DNA from: an uncultured Acetatifactor sp.
Lineage (GTDB): Bacteria; Bacillota; Clostridia; Lachnospirales; Lachnospiraceae
Length of the DNA stretch: 64,000 bases
Reading direction: 5' to 3'
Assembly: GCA_910584375.1 (NCBI GenBank)
Contig: CAJUAH010000011.1
Coordinates: 55,380 to 119,379 of the forward strand
In this document: piece after piece, positions 15,657 through 24,008 of the stretch
How the letters are laid out: each line of letters starts with the position of its first letter
How positions within the stretch are numbered: position 1 is the first letter of the stretch
Made by a program: the position numbers and the translations under genes
Notes under the pieces: model-generated
Databases searched by the model: none
What the model was told of the DNA's origin: nothing
What the model saw: the letters and a program-made list of their open reading frames with translations, nothing else

Positions 15657-17507
15657 TTATCTCTCAAAATAGTACAGCGTAAAGGCGTACTGGGAGATAG
15701 AGTGTTCGCCATAGGCCCCTATGATCTGGTAGCCCCGGTCTGTCATCTGCGCCAATTGTTCCCCGCTGAGAGGTTGACTGGAAAAATACCAGAAGGCGTC
15801 GGCATCCACATTTTCGTAACTTTCGTTGAGAATCTCGCGGCCGGGGTAATAATGTTGCAGAACCGTCCAGCTCAGATGCTTTACGCCGGAGACTGCCATG
15901 GGGACTTCGGGGGCGGGATCGCCGATGAGAGACAGGGTTTCCACGGTTTTAGTTTTTTCGGTCTCTACGGTGAGGCGGTAAGACTGATAATTGCGCAGCC
16001 CGGTTGCCAGAAGAACACAGCAGACCGCTAGCAAACAGCATCTGCCTGTCAGCGACAGCGGGCGGCGGAAAGGAGCGGGACAGCTATTGGACAGCCACTC
16101 CCGGATCCGGCCGCACGCTATGACAAGAGCCATGGCAAAGACGGCGCAGAGAGGATATAAGTAGCGCTGCGCCAGCACCGGACTTGTGAGAATGCACAGC
16201 AGATAGGCGAACAGCAAAGTGCCCGCGACGGTCAATACGCCGATTGCGGCGCTATAAGTGAGGACAGTCCAGTTGCCCAGGGAGGGAGCGCAAAGCCGGA
16301 TGCGCAGACGCCCTCTGGCGGTACCCCGCTCCGGTTTTTGGATATCCAGCCGGATAAACCCGCAGTCCAGAATCAGAATCAGTAAAAACAGCAGGAGGAG
16401 CAGGGGCAGCAGTATCTTCCACATGGTCTCTCCGCCCGTAATGACTGTCAGCGCGTCGCGCAGAGGCAGCAGTTCGGTCAGCCACCAGTTGCTTTCCATC
16501 TCAGCGGAAAACAGCAGTTGGGGGAACCAGGGCAGGTATCCCAGCAGAAAACAGAGGACGGAAAGCAGGCCCGGAACCCATGACTTGCCACGGCGGCGGA
16601 TAAAATGCGCCGTACCCGTGAAAAACAACAAAAGTCCGGCGGCAGGCAGGCCAAAATAATGACTGTACGCCGCTGCCAGACCCAAAAGCACCATGAAAAA
16701 CCAGGCGGCTTTACTGCCTTTCAGTACCAGATAACTACAGTAATAGCACAGAGCCAGACACAGAAAAGTCAGAGCATACATGCGGACTTCCTGATTGTAT
16801 TCCAGACAGGGGGACGCCAGACCGGATATGATGACAAAAAGCGCGGCGGGAACGGCGCCGAAATGTTTGCGCAGTCCGGTGACTGCCAACAGGATCCCGG
16901 CGACAAAGGGCAGGAAGGCGCTCAGATGGTAGACAAAGCCCTCGTTGCCCAGCAGACGGATCAGCAGATGCAGCCACAGATAGTACAGGGGCGGGTGGCT
17001 GTCCCAGTAGTGAAGGATCTCCATGATCCCGCCGATATCGTTGACGGCGGTATTTACCGAGAATGCTTCGTCGCCCCATAGGACAGGGTCAAAGATCAGA
17101 CTGCCGTTCAGGCAGAACACAGCCACAGCCAGCAGCGGCAGCAGAGTCGGAGCCAGAATGCGGGTATATAATGTCTTGATTCTGGCATCGGTTACCTGCA
17201 GGACAACATGATAGCGCAGCAGAATCTGGTCAACGAGAGTTATCATTCCGATGATAAGCGTTTCCAGGAGCAGGAATTTCAGGGCAAAAGAAGGGGAGCG
17301 GTCAAACTTTTCCGCAAGAGTCAAGTCGGCGCTGCCCAAAAACAGCATAAGTAAAGCGACGGCCAGCACATTGCAGAGGGTATATAAGAGATAGCGTATG
17401 AACCAATCCAGAGGTTTGCCCATCTGCTCCTTCCTGCGCTCTTTTTCGTGCATATGGAGCAGCAGCGGTATGATTGGCGTAAAAAGTTCTATCAAAATAG
17501 CGTTCAT
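15657..17507 (-). CDS. GT-C-type membrane glycosyltransferase
   Basis: The 616-residue protein has about 11-13 membrane helices and the features of lipid-linked-sugar GT-C enzymes: an acidic first-loop motif WGDEAFSV, then SHPPLYYLWLHLL and EYNQEVRMYAL. GT-C enzymes move sugars from polyprenyl-phosphate donors to extracytoplasmic acceptors. The C-terminal 90 residues are a soluble outer domain. The acceptor is unknown; cell-wall glycopolymers or surface proteins are possible. It stands alone. The start ATG at 17507 has only a weak GAGG site, so a later start (for example the Met of the segment MHEKERRK) is conceivable. Confidence 0.8.
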   Translation of the reverse strand: MNAILIELFTPIIPLLLHMHEKERRKEQMGKPLDWFIRYLLYTLCNVLAVALLMLFLGSADLTLAEKFDRSPSFALKFLLLETLIIGMITLVDQILLRYHVVLQVTDARIKTLYTRILAPTLLPLLAVAVFCLNGSLIFDPVLWGDEAFSVNTAVNDIGGIMEILHYWDSHPPLYYLWLHLLIRLLGNEGFVYHLSAFLPFVAGILLAVTGLRKHFGAVPAALFVIISGLASPCLEYNQEVRMYALTFLCLALCYYCSYLVLKGSKAAWFFMVLLGLAAAYSHYFGLPAAGLLLFFTGTAHFIRRRGKSWVPGLLSVLCFLLGYLPWFPQLLFSAEMESNWWLTELLPLRDALTVITGGETMWKILLPLLLLLFLLILILDCGFIRLDIQKPERGTARGRLRIRLCAPSLGNWTVLTYSAAIGVLTVAGTLLFAYLLCILTSPVLAQRYLYPLCAVFAMALVIACGRIREWLSNSCPAPFRRPLSLTGRCCLLAVCCVLLATGLRNYQSYRLTVETEKTKTVETLSLIGDPAPEVPMAVSGVKHLSWTVLQHYYPGREILNESYENVDADAFWYFSSQPLSGEQLAQMTDRGYQIIGAYGEHSISQYAFTLYYFER

Positions 17508-17616
17508 ATAAATGCCTCATTTCATATATTTTATTTACGCCTTATATTATAGACGACAGGTCGGACATGCGCAAGTTTTTTATAAAGGATTCATAAATTT
17601 TTCAGTTTTACAGATA

Positions 17617-17645
17617 TTGACAAGCAGGGGGATTTGTTAGAGAAT
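17617..17645 (+). promoter_or_regulatory. Promoter of the CobW operon
   Basis: TTGACA (17617-17622) and GAGAAT (17640-17645) are 17 bp apart. The predicted start is near 17652, exactly at the beginning of the structured leader. Confidence 0.6.
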
Positions 17646-17654
17646 AAAAGGTAA

Positions 17655-17704
17655 CGGTCGGATACGCTGAGGTTGGGCAACCGGGTATCACGCAAAGCAG
17701 ACCG
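17655..17704 (+). promoter_or_regulatory. Structured 5' leader of the CobW operon (unclassified)
   Basis: Three helices nest inside each other: CGGTC (17655-17659)/GACCG (17700-17704), GATAC (17661-17665)/GTATC (17685-17689) and GGTT (17671-17674)/AACC (17679-17682). The 3' strand contains unpaired ACGCAAAGC, a word also found in c-di-GMP-I riboswitches, but the rest of that fold is missing. It may be a small regulatory RNA element for the metal-related genes downstream. Confidence 0.45.
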
Positions 17705-17741
17705 GTATAAAATGAATCAATACGGGAAAGGAAGCGGGAAC

Positions 17742-18977
17742 ATGACAAAGATTGATATTGTATCCGGTTTTTTGGGAGCCGGAAAGACTACATTGATTAA
17801 AAAGCTGATAAAGGAGGCGCTGCAGGACACTCAGGTAGTGCTGATCGAGAATGAATTTGGAGAGATAGGTATAGACGGCGGTTTCTTAAAAGACGCAGGG
17901 ATCGAGATAAAGGAAATGAATTCCGGCTGTATCTGCTGTTCTCTGGTGGGGGATTTCGGAGCGTCCCTGAAGGAAGTGCTGACTACCTACAAGCCGGAGC
18001 GCGTGCTGATCGAGCCCTCGGGTGTGGGAAAGCTCTCGGATGTGGTGAAAGCCGTGGAAAACGTGGCGGCTGATCTGGAAGTAAAAGTGAACAGCGCCGT
18101 GGCGGTGGTGGACGCCTCCAAGTGCAGGATGTTTATCAAGAATTTCGGTGAGTTTTTTGTGAATCAGATCGAACATGCAGGAACCATTATTCTGAGCCGG
18201 ACAGGCAATATGTCCCAGGAGAAATTGCATGGGGCGGTGGAGCTGATCCGTCAGCACAATGCGAAGGCCACGATCATTACCACCCCTTGGGAGGATTTGG
18301 ATGGCAGGGCGATCCTGGAGACGATCGAAGGGGTGGACAATCTGGACGATATGATGAAGGAGATGCTGGAACATGCCAGGGAGCATGAGCATCACCATCA
18401 TGACGGGGAGTGTGGATGCGGTCATCATCACGATCATGAAGAGGAGCATGACCACGGGCATCACGGTCATGAAGAAGAGCACGGCCACCACCATGATCAC
18501 GAGGAAGAGCACGATCACCACCATGAGGAAGAGTGTACACATCACGATCATGACGGAGATCACCGCCACGAGGAAGAACACGGCCATCACCACCATGATC
18601 ATGACGATCATGAGCATCACTATGATGAGAACGGTGTTTGCAGCTGCGGTCATCATCATGATGAGGAGCACGGTCATGACCATCATCACGGTCACCATCA
18701 TGCCGACGAGATATTCAGCAGTTGGGGCATGGAGACGCCTAATACTTACACGGCGCAGGAAATCGAAGATATCCTGTCTGCCCTGGACAGCGGCGATTAC
18801 GGCATGATCCTGCGCTCCAAAGGCATGGTGCCCACAGGAGACGGCAGTTGGATATATTTTGACTATGTGCCGGAGGAGCATGATGTACGCGGCGGCAAAC
18901 CGGAAGTGACCGGCAAGATATGTGTCATCGGTTCCAAGCTGCATGAGGATAAGCTGGCAGAACTGTTCGGAAGGTGA
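17742..18977 (+). CDS. CobW/COG0523 GTP-binding metal protein with long His-rich tract
   Basis: The 411-residue protein starts with Walker A GFLGAGKT (9-16), has ENEFGEIGIDG, the metal-binding GCICC (62-66) and SRTGN in place of the usual NKxD. These define the G3E GTPases of the COG0523 group that deliver zinc, cobalt or nickel to client enzymes. Between about residues 209 and 322 lies an extraordinary run of His, Glu and Asp with two CGCGHHH/CSCGHHH knots, presumably a metal buffer or sensor. A CobW C-terminal domain follows. I prefer ATG 17742 after GGAAGCGGG over upstream Mets at 17673 and 17712. A second CobW-like gene follows after 78 bp. Confidence 0.92.
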   Translation: MTKIDIVSGFLGAGKTTLIKKLIKEALQDTQVVLIENEFGEIGIDGGFLKDAGIEIKEMNSGCICCSLVGDFGASLKEVLTTYKPERVLIEPSGVGKLSDVVKAVENVAADLEVKVNSAVAVVDASKCRMFIKNFGEFFVNQIEHAGTIILSRTGNMSQEKLHGAVELIRQHNAKATIITTPWEDLDGRAILETIEGVDNLDDMMKEMLEHAREHEHHHHDGECGCGHHHDHEEEHDHGHHGHEEEHGHHHDHEEEHDHHHEEECTHHDHDGDHRHEEEHGHHHHDHDDHEHHYDENGVCSCGHHHDEEHGHDHHHGHHHADEIFSSWGMETPNTYTAQEIEDILSALDSGDYGMILRSKGMVPTGDGSWIYFDYVPEEHDVRGGKPEVTGKICVIGSKLHEDKLAELFGR

Positions 18978-19055
18978 CGGGAGGAGCCGCGGCGGAACTT
19001 TATACAGCAAGGCTCGAAAGCCGCAGCGGAACTTTAAATAGAAGGATGGGAGGAT

Positions 19056-19994
19056 ATGCACGGTATGAAACCGGTATATATCATCAACGGATTTTTGGAG
19101 AGCGGGAAGACGGAATTTATCACCTATACCATTGCCCAGCCCTACTTTCGGATACAGGGTAAGACTCTGATCATCGCCTGTGAGGAGGGCGAAGTGGAAT
19201 ATGGGGACGAGCTGCTGCGCAGATGCAACGCGGTACTGGAGGTCATCGAGGAGGAAGAAGACTGCAATCCCAATCACCTGGTAGAACTGGAAAAAAAGCA
19301 CAAGCCGGAACGCATTATTATAGAATACAACGGCATGTGGAACTTTAAGAATTTGAAACTTCCCTGGCACTGGAAGGTGGAACAGCAGATCACCACTATA
19401 GACGGCTCCACCTTTCCCATGTATTATACCAACATGCGCTCTCTGCTGGCGGAGATGGTACGGAAGTCGGAGATGATCATCTTCAATCGCTGCGACGGCA
19501 TCCAGGAACTGAATGTATACAAGCGCAATATCAAGGCGGTCAACCAGAGTGCTGACGTGATCTTTGAGGATTCCAACGGCGAGGTCAATGAGATCTTTGA
19601 GGAGGATCTGCCCTACGATTTACAGGCGGATGTGATAGAACTGGGGGACGAGAGTTACGGGATCTGGTATCTGGACTCTCTGGATCATCTGGAGCGCTAC
19701 GAGGGAAAGACGATCCGTTTCACCGGCATGGTGTTAAAGCCGGACAATATGCAGGACGGGTATTTTGTGCCCGGCCGCATGGCGATGACCTGCTGTGCGG
19801 ACGATATGGCGTTTCTGGGATTTGCCTGTAAATACGACGGCGCCAGCGAACTGAAACAGCAGGAGTGGGTACAGGTGACGGCTACGGTGAAAAAGGAATA
19901 CTGGAAAGACTATGAGGGGGAAGGCCCCATGCTCCATGCGGTCTCCGTGGTCAGAACCAAGGCTCCCAAGAATGAGATTATCAGTTTTACTTAA
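19056..19994 (+). CDS. CobW-like GTPase fused to a YcgQ/DUF1980-like domain
   Basis: The first 190 residues resemble a COG0523 GTPase with P-loop GFLESGKT but lack the CxCC metal motif. The last 110 residues (RFTGMVLKP, FVPGRMAMTCCADD, FLGFACKY, WVQVTATV, PMLHAVSV) resemble the YcgQ/DUF1980 domain, whose members occur with YcgR permeases. Such fusions suggest a metal-handling factor. It follows the His-rich CobW gene by 78 bp and is probably cotranscribed. The GTPase half retains IIIEYNG in place of the usual EPSG, so activity may be altered. Start: ATG 19056; a second Met lies at codon 4 (19065). Confidence 0.8.
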   Translation: MHGMKPVYIINGFLESGKTEFITYTIAQPYFRIQGKTLIIACEEGEVEYGDELLRRCNAVLEVIEEEEDCNPNHLVELEKKHKPERIIIEYNGMWNFKNLKLPWHWKVEQQITTIDGSTFPMYYTNMRSLLAEMVRKSEMIIFNRCDGIQELNVYKRNIKAVNQSADVIFEDSNGEVNEIFEEDLPYDLQADVIELGDESYGIWYLDSLDHLERYEGKTIRFTGMVLKPDNMQDGYFVPGRMAMTCCADDMAFLGFACKYDGASELKQQEWVQVTATVKKEYWKDYEGEGPMLHAVSVVRTKAPKNEIISFT

Positions 19995-20064
19995 AGTGTA
20001 TTAGTCAGAGCGTTTGCCTGGCCTCTCGCCTTTCGTCAATGACAGTTACGTGGGAAGGGTAATT

Positions 20065-20829
20065 ATGGAATCTATCAAGGAAATGCAACAGGTGAAGAGC
20101 CGTTTGAAGGATCTGGCGGAGCGCTCTTATCGGCAGAATGTGTATAGTTTCTCCGGATTTTTGAGTCTGGCAGAGCAGGATCAGTTCTGGAGCGTGGAGA
20201 AAGAACTGCCTTATTGTAAAGGAAAGCTGTGGGGCGGATACGAACAGGCGGAGCGGAAGGTGGCGCGCTTTGGCAGCGCGGAGGAATTGGGCTATGAGGA
20301 GGACTATCCCATAGCGTGCGTCCATATCTGGCCTTTGCAGGCCAAATTTGCCGATGCCCTGAGCCATCGGGATTTTCTGGGAGCCCTGATGAATCTGGGC
20401 ATAGAGCGCAGTACCCTGGGCGATATCCGGGTGGGGGAAAAAGAGGCTTATCTGTACTGCCTGTCCGGTATGGCGGAGTATATCTGCGGGCATTTGGAGA
20501 AGGTCAGACATACCAGCGTAAAATGCGTTCCCGTGGCGGAGACGGCGGATATCCCGCGGGAGGAACCCCGGGAGCTGGTGGTGCAGATTCCCTCCCTGCG
20601 CATCGACGCCTGTCTGGCCAAGGTGTACAACCGTTCCCGGGGGGAGATCCTGGAGGCTTTTCAGGGCGGCAGGGTCTATGTGGACGGGCGGCTCTGCGAG
20701 AACAATTCCCGGCTGCTCAAGGGCGGTGAGACCGTCAACCTGCGGGGATATGGAAAATTTGTCTTCACGGGGGAACAGAGGGAGACCCGCAAGGGCAAGC
20801 TTTCGGCGAAGGTTCTGGTGTATATGTGA
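20065..20829 (+). CDS. ylmH: YlmH-like S4-domain RNA-binding protein
   Basis: The 254-residue protein matches YlmH in length and layout. The N-terminal half holds the phrase LGYEEDYPIACVHIWP and the LGALMNLGIERSTLGDI block. The C-terminal S4 domain (about 174-240) reads RIDACLAKVYNRSRGEILEAF, GRVYVDGR and GETVNLRGYGKF. YlmH proteins bind RNA or stalled 50S-peptidyl-tRNA complexes and are normally near cell-division genes, which are absent here. ATG 20065 follows GGGAAGGG. The gene ends 6 bp before the convergent flavodoxin-like gene. Confidence 0.9.
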   Translation: MESIKEMQQVKSRLKDLAERSYRQNVYSFSGFLSLAEQDQFWSVEKELPYCKGKLWGGYEQAERKVARFGSAEELGYEEDYPIACVHIWPLQAKFADALSHRDFLGALMNLGIERSTLGDIRVGEKEAYLYCLSGMAEYICGHLEKVRHTSVKCVPVAETADIPREEPRELVVQIPSLRIDACLAKVYNRSRGEILEAFQGGRVYVDGRLCENNSRLLKGGETVNLRGYGKFVFTGEQRETRKGKLSAKVLVYM

Positions 20830-20835
20830 TCCAGC

Positions 20836-21558
20836 CTATGATTTCCAGGGTCTGGCTTTGCCAAGCCACCCTTGCTCCGCCCAATATTTCCCATCCAGAT
20901 ATGCAGGGTCATTTTTATGCAGTGTCTTCTGCATCAAACGGATAGCGGAGAATTTAGTCTTTGTAATCAAATTTGTGTATGCGGGTTTTGTATAGTCTAT
21001 CCCCGCGAATTTTTGAGAGAGCTTTTTCACTTTTCCGGTCAGTTCCGCCTGTTTCTTTTCGGAAAGCTTTTCCCAAACAATATCGCTCATCAACGCACCG
21101 GTGAATATTCCGATTTTAGAAATTCCCCACCAGGATAGGCTGTGCTTTATATCCTTTGCCGCGGATTTCGCCCCCGCGCCCAAACACTGCGCAATGATCA
21201 CGGCCCGTTTTCCAAACATTTCGGGGGCAGGACGGTGGGGTAACCAGCGGTAAGCAAAATGGTCAAGAAACGCTTTCATCGCTCCCGTAGTGTGAAACAC
21301 ATATGTGGGAGAGGTCATTACAATCAAATCTGCCTCCAGGAGGGATTTGCTTATTTTTCCGACGTATTCTGCGTCCTTGCAGGCATTTTCGCCTTTTATC
21401 ATACAGTTTGCGCAGCCATTGCAGAAATTGGGACAATCTTTTGGGAGATAATATTCCGTAATGTTTGCATTGTCTTTAAAAGCGGATAAAAACATTTCTT
21501 TCAACCGATAGGTTACACCGTGTTTTTCCGTTCCGTTTATAACCGTTATATTCATCAT
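20836..21558 (-). CDS. Flavodoxin-fold NAD(P)H-dependent oxidoreductase with Cys cluster
   Basis: The 240-residue protein starts MMNITVINGTEKHGVTYRL, the FMN phosphate loop of the flavodoxin-like FMN reductase family, and continues with LIVMTSPTYVFHTTGAMKAFLDHF. Residues CNGCANCMIKGENAC form a cysteine cluster commonly seen in this family. The C-terminal 60 residues form a helical extension. It is cotranscribed with, and directly downstream of, a TetR regulator, so its expression is probably induced by the TetR ligand. ATG 21558 or the adjacent ATG 21555 follow GGAGG. Confidence 0.85.
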   Translation of the reverse strand: MMNITVINGTEKHGVTYRLKEMFLSAFKDNANITEYYLPKDCPNFCNGCANCMIKGENACKDAEYVGKISKSLLEADLIVMTSPTYVFHTTGAMKAFLDHFAYRWLPHRPAPEMFGKRAVIIAQCLGAGAKSAAKDIKHSLSWWGISKIGIFTGALMSDIVWEKLSEKKQAELTGKVKKLSQKFAGIDYTKPAYTNLITKTKFSAIRLMQKTLHKNDPAYLDGKYWAEQGWLGKARPWKS

Positions 21559-22130
21559 TATACCTCCAGAATATCGTGCAATATCTGCGTGTGCCATGTC
21601 CTGCGGTTTTCTTTTTGGCTCAGATCCATATCGAGTATCGCTGACGCCGTTTCATACCGAAGAAAAGTCTGCTGCATAATCGAAATCAGGCAATAAGTCT
21701 TCCTTTTTACAGTCTGTTCATCCCAATCGGGACGGCAGGCGGCGACAAGAGGAAGATATGCGTCGTAAGTCCTGTGGGTGTTGTCGTCCGGCTTTGGATT
21801 TTTCATATCGGTAAGCGCTGAAATTCTGGAAACTGTATAATGCTCAAACAGAAAATCAAAAGTCATACCGCCGAGATATTCCAATTTTTCAAATGCGGTA
21901 AGGTCCTGTGTTTTTTCTCGAATATACTGGAATTGCCCGACAATACTGTTTACAATACGCTCAACGCACAGTTCAATAAGTTTATCTTTATTTCCGAAAT
22001 GATAATTCACAAGACCTAATCCAACGCCTGCCCTTTTAGATATTTCGCGGACGGTGACAGTATCTAAATCTTCGCCTTTTTCCTCTATGAGCGCAATTGC
22101 TGCCTGTATGATTGTTTCTTTATTGTCCAT
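21558..22130 (-). CDS. TetR-family transcriptional repressor
   Basis: The N-terminal helix-turn-helix is typical (IIQAAIALIEEKGEDLDTVTVREISKRAGVGLGLVNYHFGNKDKLI, split here as residues 6-51). The remainder is the helical ligand-binding and dimerisation domain. I start at ATG 22130; the frame is open to 22142. Two TGAAC-N3-GTTCA dyads straddle the -10 box of its promoter, so it should repress itself and the oxidoreductase gene, which overlaps its end by one base or abuts it. Confidence 0.92.
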   Translation of the reverse strand: MDNKETIIQAAIALIEEKGEDLDTVTVREISKRAGVGLGLVNYHFGNKDKLIELCVERIVNSIVGQFQYIREKTQDLTAFEKLEYLGGMTFDFLFEHYTVSRISALTDMKNPKPDDNTHRTYDAYLPLVAACRPDWDEQTVKRKTYCLISIMQQTFLRYETASAILDMDLSQKENRRTWHTQILHDILEV

Positions 22131-22144
22131 AATATACACCACCC

Positions 22145-22192
22145 TGAACGTTGTTCAAAATATATTATACTGAACACTGTTCAAAAAGTCAA
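22145..22192 (-). promoter_or_regulatory. TetR operon promoter with two operators
   Basis: On the minus strand TTGACT (22192-22187) and TATAAT (22169-22164) are 17 bp apart. Dyads TGAAC-ACT-GTTCA (22171-22183, in the spacer) and TGAAC-GTT-GTTCA (22145-22157, after the -10) lie 26 bp centre to centre. Occupancy of either would block RNA polymerase. Confidence 0.8.
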
Positions 22193-22343
22193 TGAGCAAT
22201 GTATTTGTATTAAAAAGGTCACGTTTATGGGTATTGGAAATAAGGAATTTTTAATATTCTGTAAGTGTTTCGAGCTTTTCATCCGTATTAATATATGACC
22301 GGTCAAATTCATATATCGTTTAAGATAGAAAGGGGTACGCATA

Positions 22344-22913
22344 TTGAATGACGAGGCAATGATCTCCGCCATCATTCGGCGGGACGAGCGGGTCCTTTCC
22401 CTGTGCATACAGAAATATTCCCGACTGCTTTGGAAGATCGCCGCATCCGTTTTGAACGGCGCCGCCTCCGCTCAGGATGTGGAGGAATGCGTGGCGGATG
22501 TGTTCATCTATCTGTGGCAGCATCCCGAGAAATATGATCCGAACAGAGCCAAACTGGCCTCCTGGCTCTCAGTGATCGCAAGATCCAGGGCGGTGGACAG
22601 GTATCGCCGGATCGTCAGAAACAGGGAGATTCCTCTGGAAGATGTGATTGCCGGATATATGCAATCCACCGCAGCGACGGCAGACAGCCAGGAGGAGAAA
22701 AATGAAAAGCTGCGTTTCTGTATCGGAGAATTGGAGGAGAAGGAAAAGGAGCTGATTGTGAGGCGGTATTATTACGGGCAGAAACCGGCTCAGATCGCGG
22801 TTGCGCTGGACATGCCCAGGAAACAGGTGGAAAACAGGCTGTACCATGCAAGGCAGAAACTGAAAAAGATGATGGAGAGGCAGAGAGGAGATAGATTATA
22901 TGGAAAAATATAA
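22344..22913 (+). CDS. ECF-type sigma factor
   Basis: The 189-residue protein has sigma region 2 (SLCIQKYSRLLWKIAASVL through DRYRR) and region 4 (LEEKEKELIVRRYYYGQKPAQIAVALDMPRKQVENRLYHARQKLKK). Start codon TTG 22344 lies 8 bp after AAAGGGG. It overlaps the next gene, a membrane protein with a degenerate LytM domain, by 14 bp; that protein is the likely anti-sigma factor. Such pairs sense envelope conditions and usually drive their own promoter. Confidence 0.9.
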   Translation: MNDEAMISAIIRRDERVLSLCIQKYSRLLWKIAASVLNGAASAQDVEECVADVFIYLWQHPEKYDPNRAKLASWLSVIARSRAVDRYRRIVRNREIPLEDVIAGYMQSTAATADSQEEKNEKLRFCIGELEEKEKELIVRRYYYGQKPAQIAVALDMPRKQVENRLYHARQKLKKMMERQRGDRLYGKI

Positions 22914-23928
22914 CAAAAAGCATTTGAGAGCCATACAGGATATTGTAAGAGTAGAGACAGGAGCGGATGTCATCACATATTGTAAGCCCTCAGGATATAA
23001 GGTAAGGCGAGTGGCGTCTATCGCGGCCAGTCTTTTATGTCTTGTAGTGCTGTGCGCCTTTGCCCATGCGCGGTTTTCCTCTTTAAATGGGGATGATCTG
23101 GGGCTTGCGGCAGTATACCGGGGAGACGGCAGATTTGAGATCGTAGTCGTCAATAATTCGGAGCGTGAACTAAGGTTACAGGACAGAATAAAGGTCATGC
23201 AGTGGTCAACCGGTGAGGAGGTGGAAGGAGAAAAGGAAAAGATTCAGGTTGAGGTCGCATCCATAGCCCCCCACTCCCGGGGAGTCGTCACCGTGGATCT
23301 GTCGGCGGGATATGATATCGGCGCGATGGAGAATGCTCTGCCGGAGGGGGACATTTATTATTTTGTCTTGACCAACAACAGTTTTGCTTTCGGGCAGGAC
23401 TGGATGTGTTTCTTTGACTTTGAGACAGAACAGACAGAGGAGGCGGAGCGCCGCCTGTTGACCAGAATGGAAGAGAGAGAAAATGAGGACGGCGGCAGAG
23501 AAACCTCGGGGAAACCGCTGCGCTGCGCAGGCAGTCTGCTCTACCCGGACTGGGTCTGGCCCACAGTCAGCCGGGAGATATCGGGAGGCTACGGGGAGCG
23601 GGAAAACGGAACGTATTCGGACCATATCAATATTACCGGGGCGTGCGGGGACGAGATATACGCGGTAGCGGACGGTGTGGTGACGGAGACGGCCTTTGAG
23701 AGCGCCGGAGGCAATGTCATCGTAGCGGATTTCGGCGGCATCACAGTCAAGTACGGGCATTTATCGGAGATCAGGGTATCCGCGGGCGAGGAGATAAAAC
23801 AGGGCCAGGTGATCGCCACGCTGGGGCGGAGCGGGATGGCTACGGGTTACAATCTGCTGTTCGCGGTGACGGTGGACGGCGAAAGCGTGGATCCGCTGGC
23901 CGCTGAGTTGACAGAAGATACACCGTGA
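22900..23928 (+). CDS. Membrane protein with degenerate LytM (M23) domain, probable anti-sigma factor
   Basis: Residues 1-37 are cytoplasmic, 38-58 form one membrane helix, and the rest is outside. Residues about 225-335 have the M23/LytM fold (GGYGERENGTYSDHINITG, AVADGVV, YGHLSEI, IKQGQVIATLGRSG). Of the zinc ligands, H242 remains, but the aspartate of HxxxD is T246 and the HxH pair is N318-L-L320, so peptidase activity is not expected. Degenerate LytM domains often act as regulators or sensors. The 14-bp overlap with the ECF sigma gene supports an anti-sigma role with an extracellular wall-sensing domain, but this is inference. Confidence 0.75.
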   Translation: MEKYNKKHLRAIQDIVRVETGADVITYCKPSGYKVRRVASIAASLLCLVVLCAFAHARFSSLNGDDLGLAAVYRGDGRFEIVVVNNSERELRLQDRIKVMQWSTGEEVEGEKEKIQVEVASIAPHSRGVVTVDLSAGYDIGAMENALPEGDIYYFVLTNNSFAFGQDWMCFFDFETEQTEEAERRLLTRMEERENEDGGRETSGKPLRCAGSLLYPDWVWPTVSREISGGYGERENGTYSDHINITGACGDEIYAVADGVVTETAFESAGGNVIVADFGGITVKYGHLSEIRVSAGEEIKQGQVIATLGRSGMATGYNLLFAVTVDGESVDPLAAELTEDTP

Positions 23929-24008
23929 TATATAGTAGATCATAGGGTATTGCACGGGCATTATGACGGCAATAGGAAAATGGATTTTATACTCCGGGAG
24001 GAAAGGTA

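Noticed and set aside
17655..17704. c-di-GMP-I (GEMM) riboswitch
   Set aside because: Only the word ACGCAAAGC matches; the P1b stem with GNRA loop and the tetraloop-receptor stem are absent.
17886..19370. 494-residue minus-strand open frame
   Set aside because: It is the antisense of the His-rich and GTPase genes; the MVMMV-type runs are only the complement of His/Asp codons.
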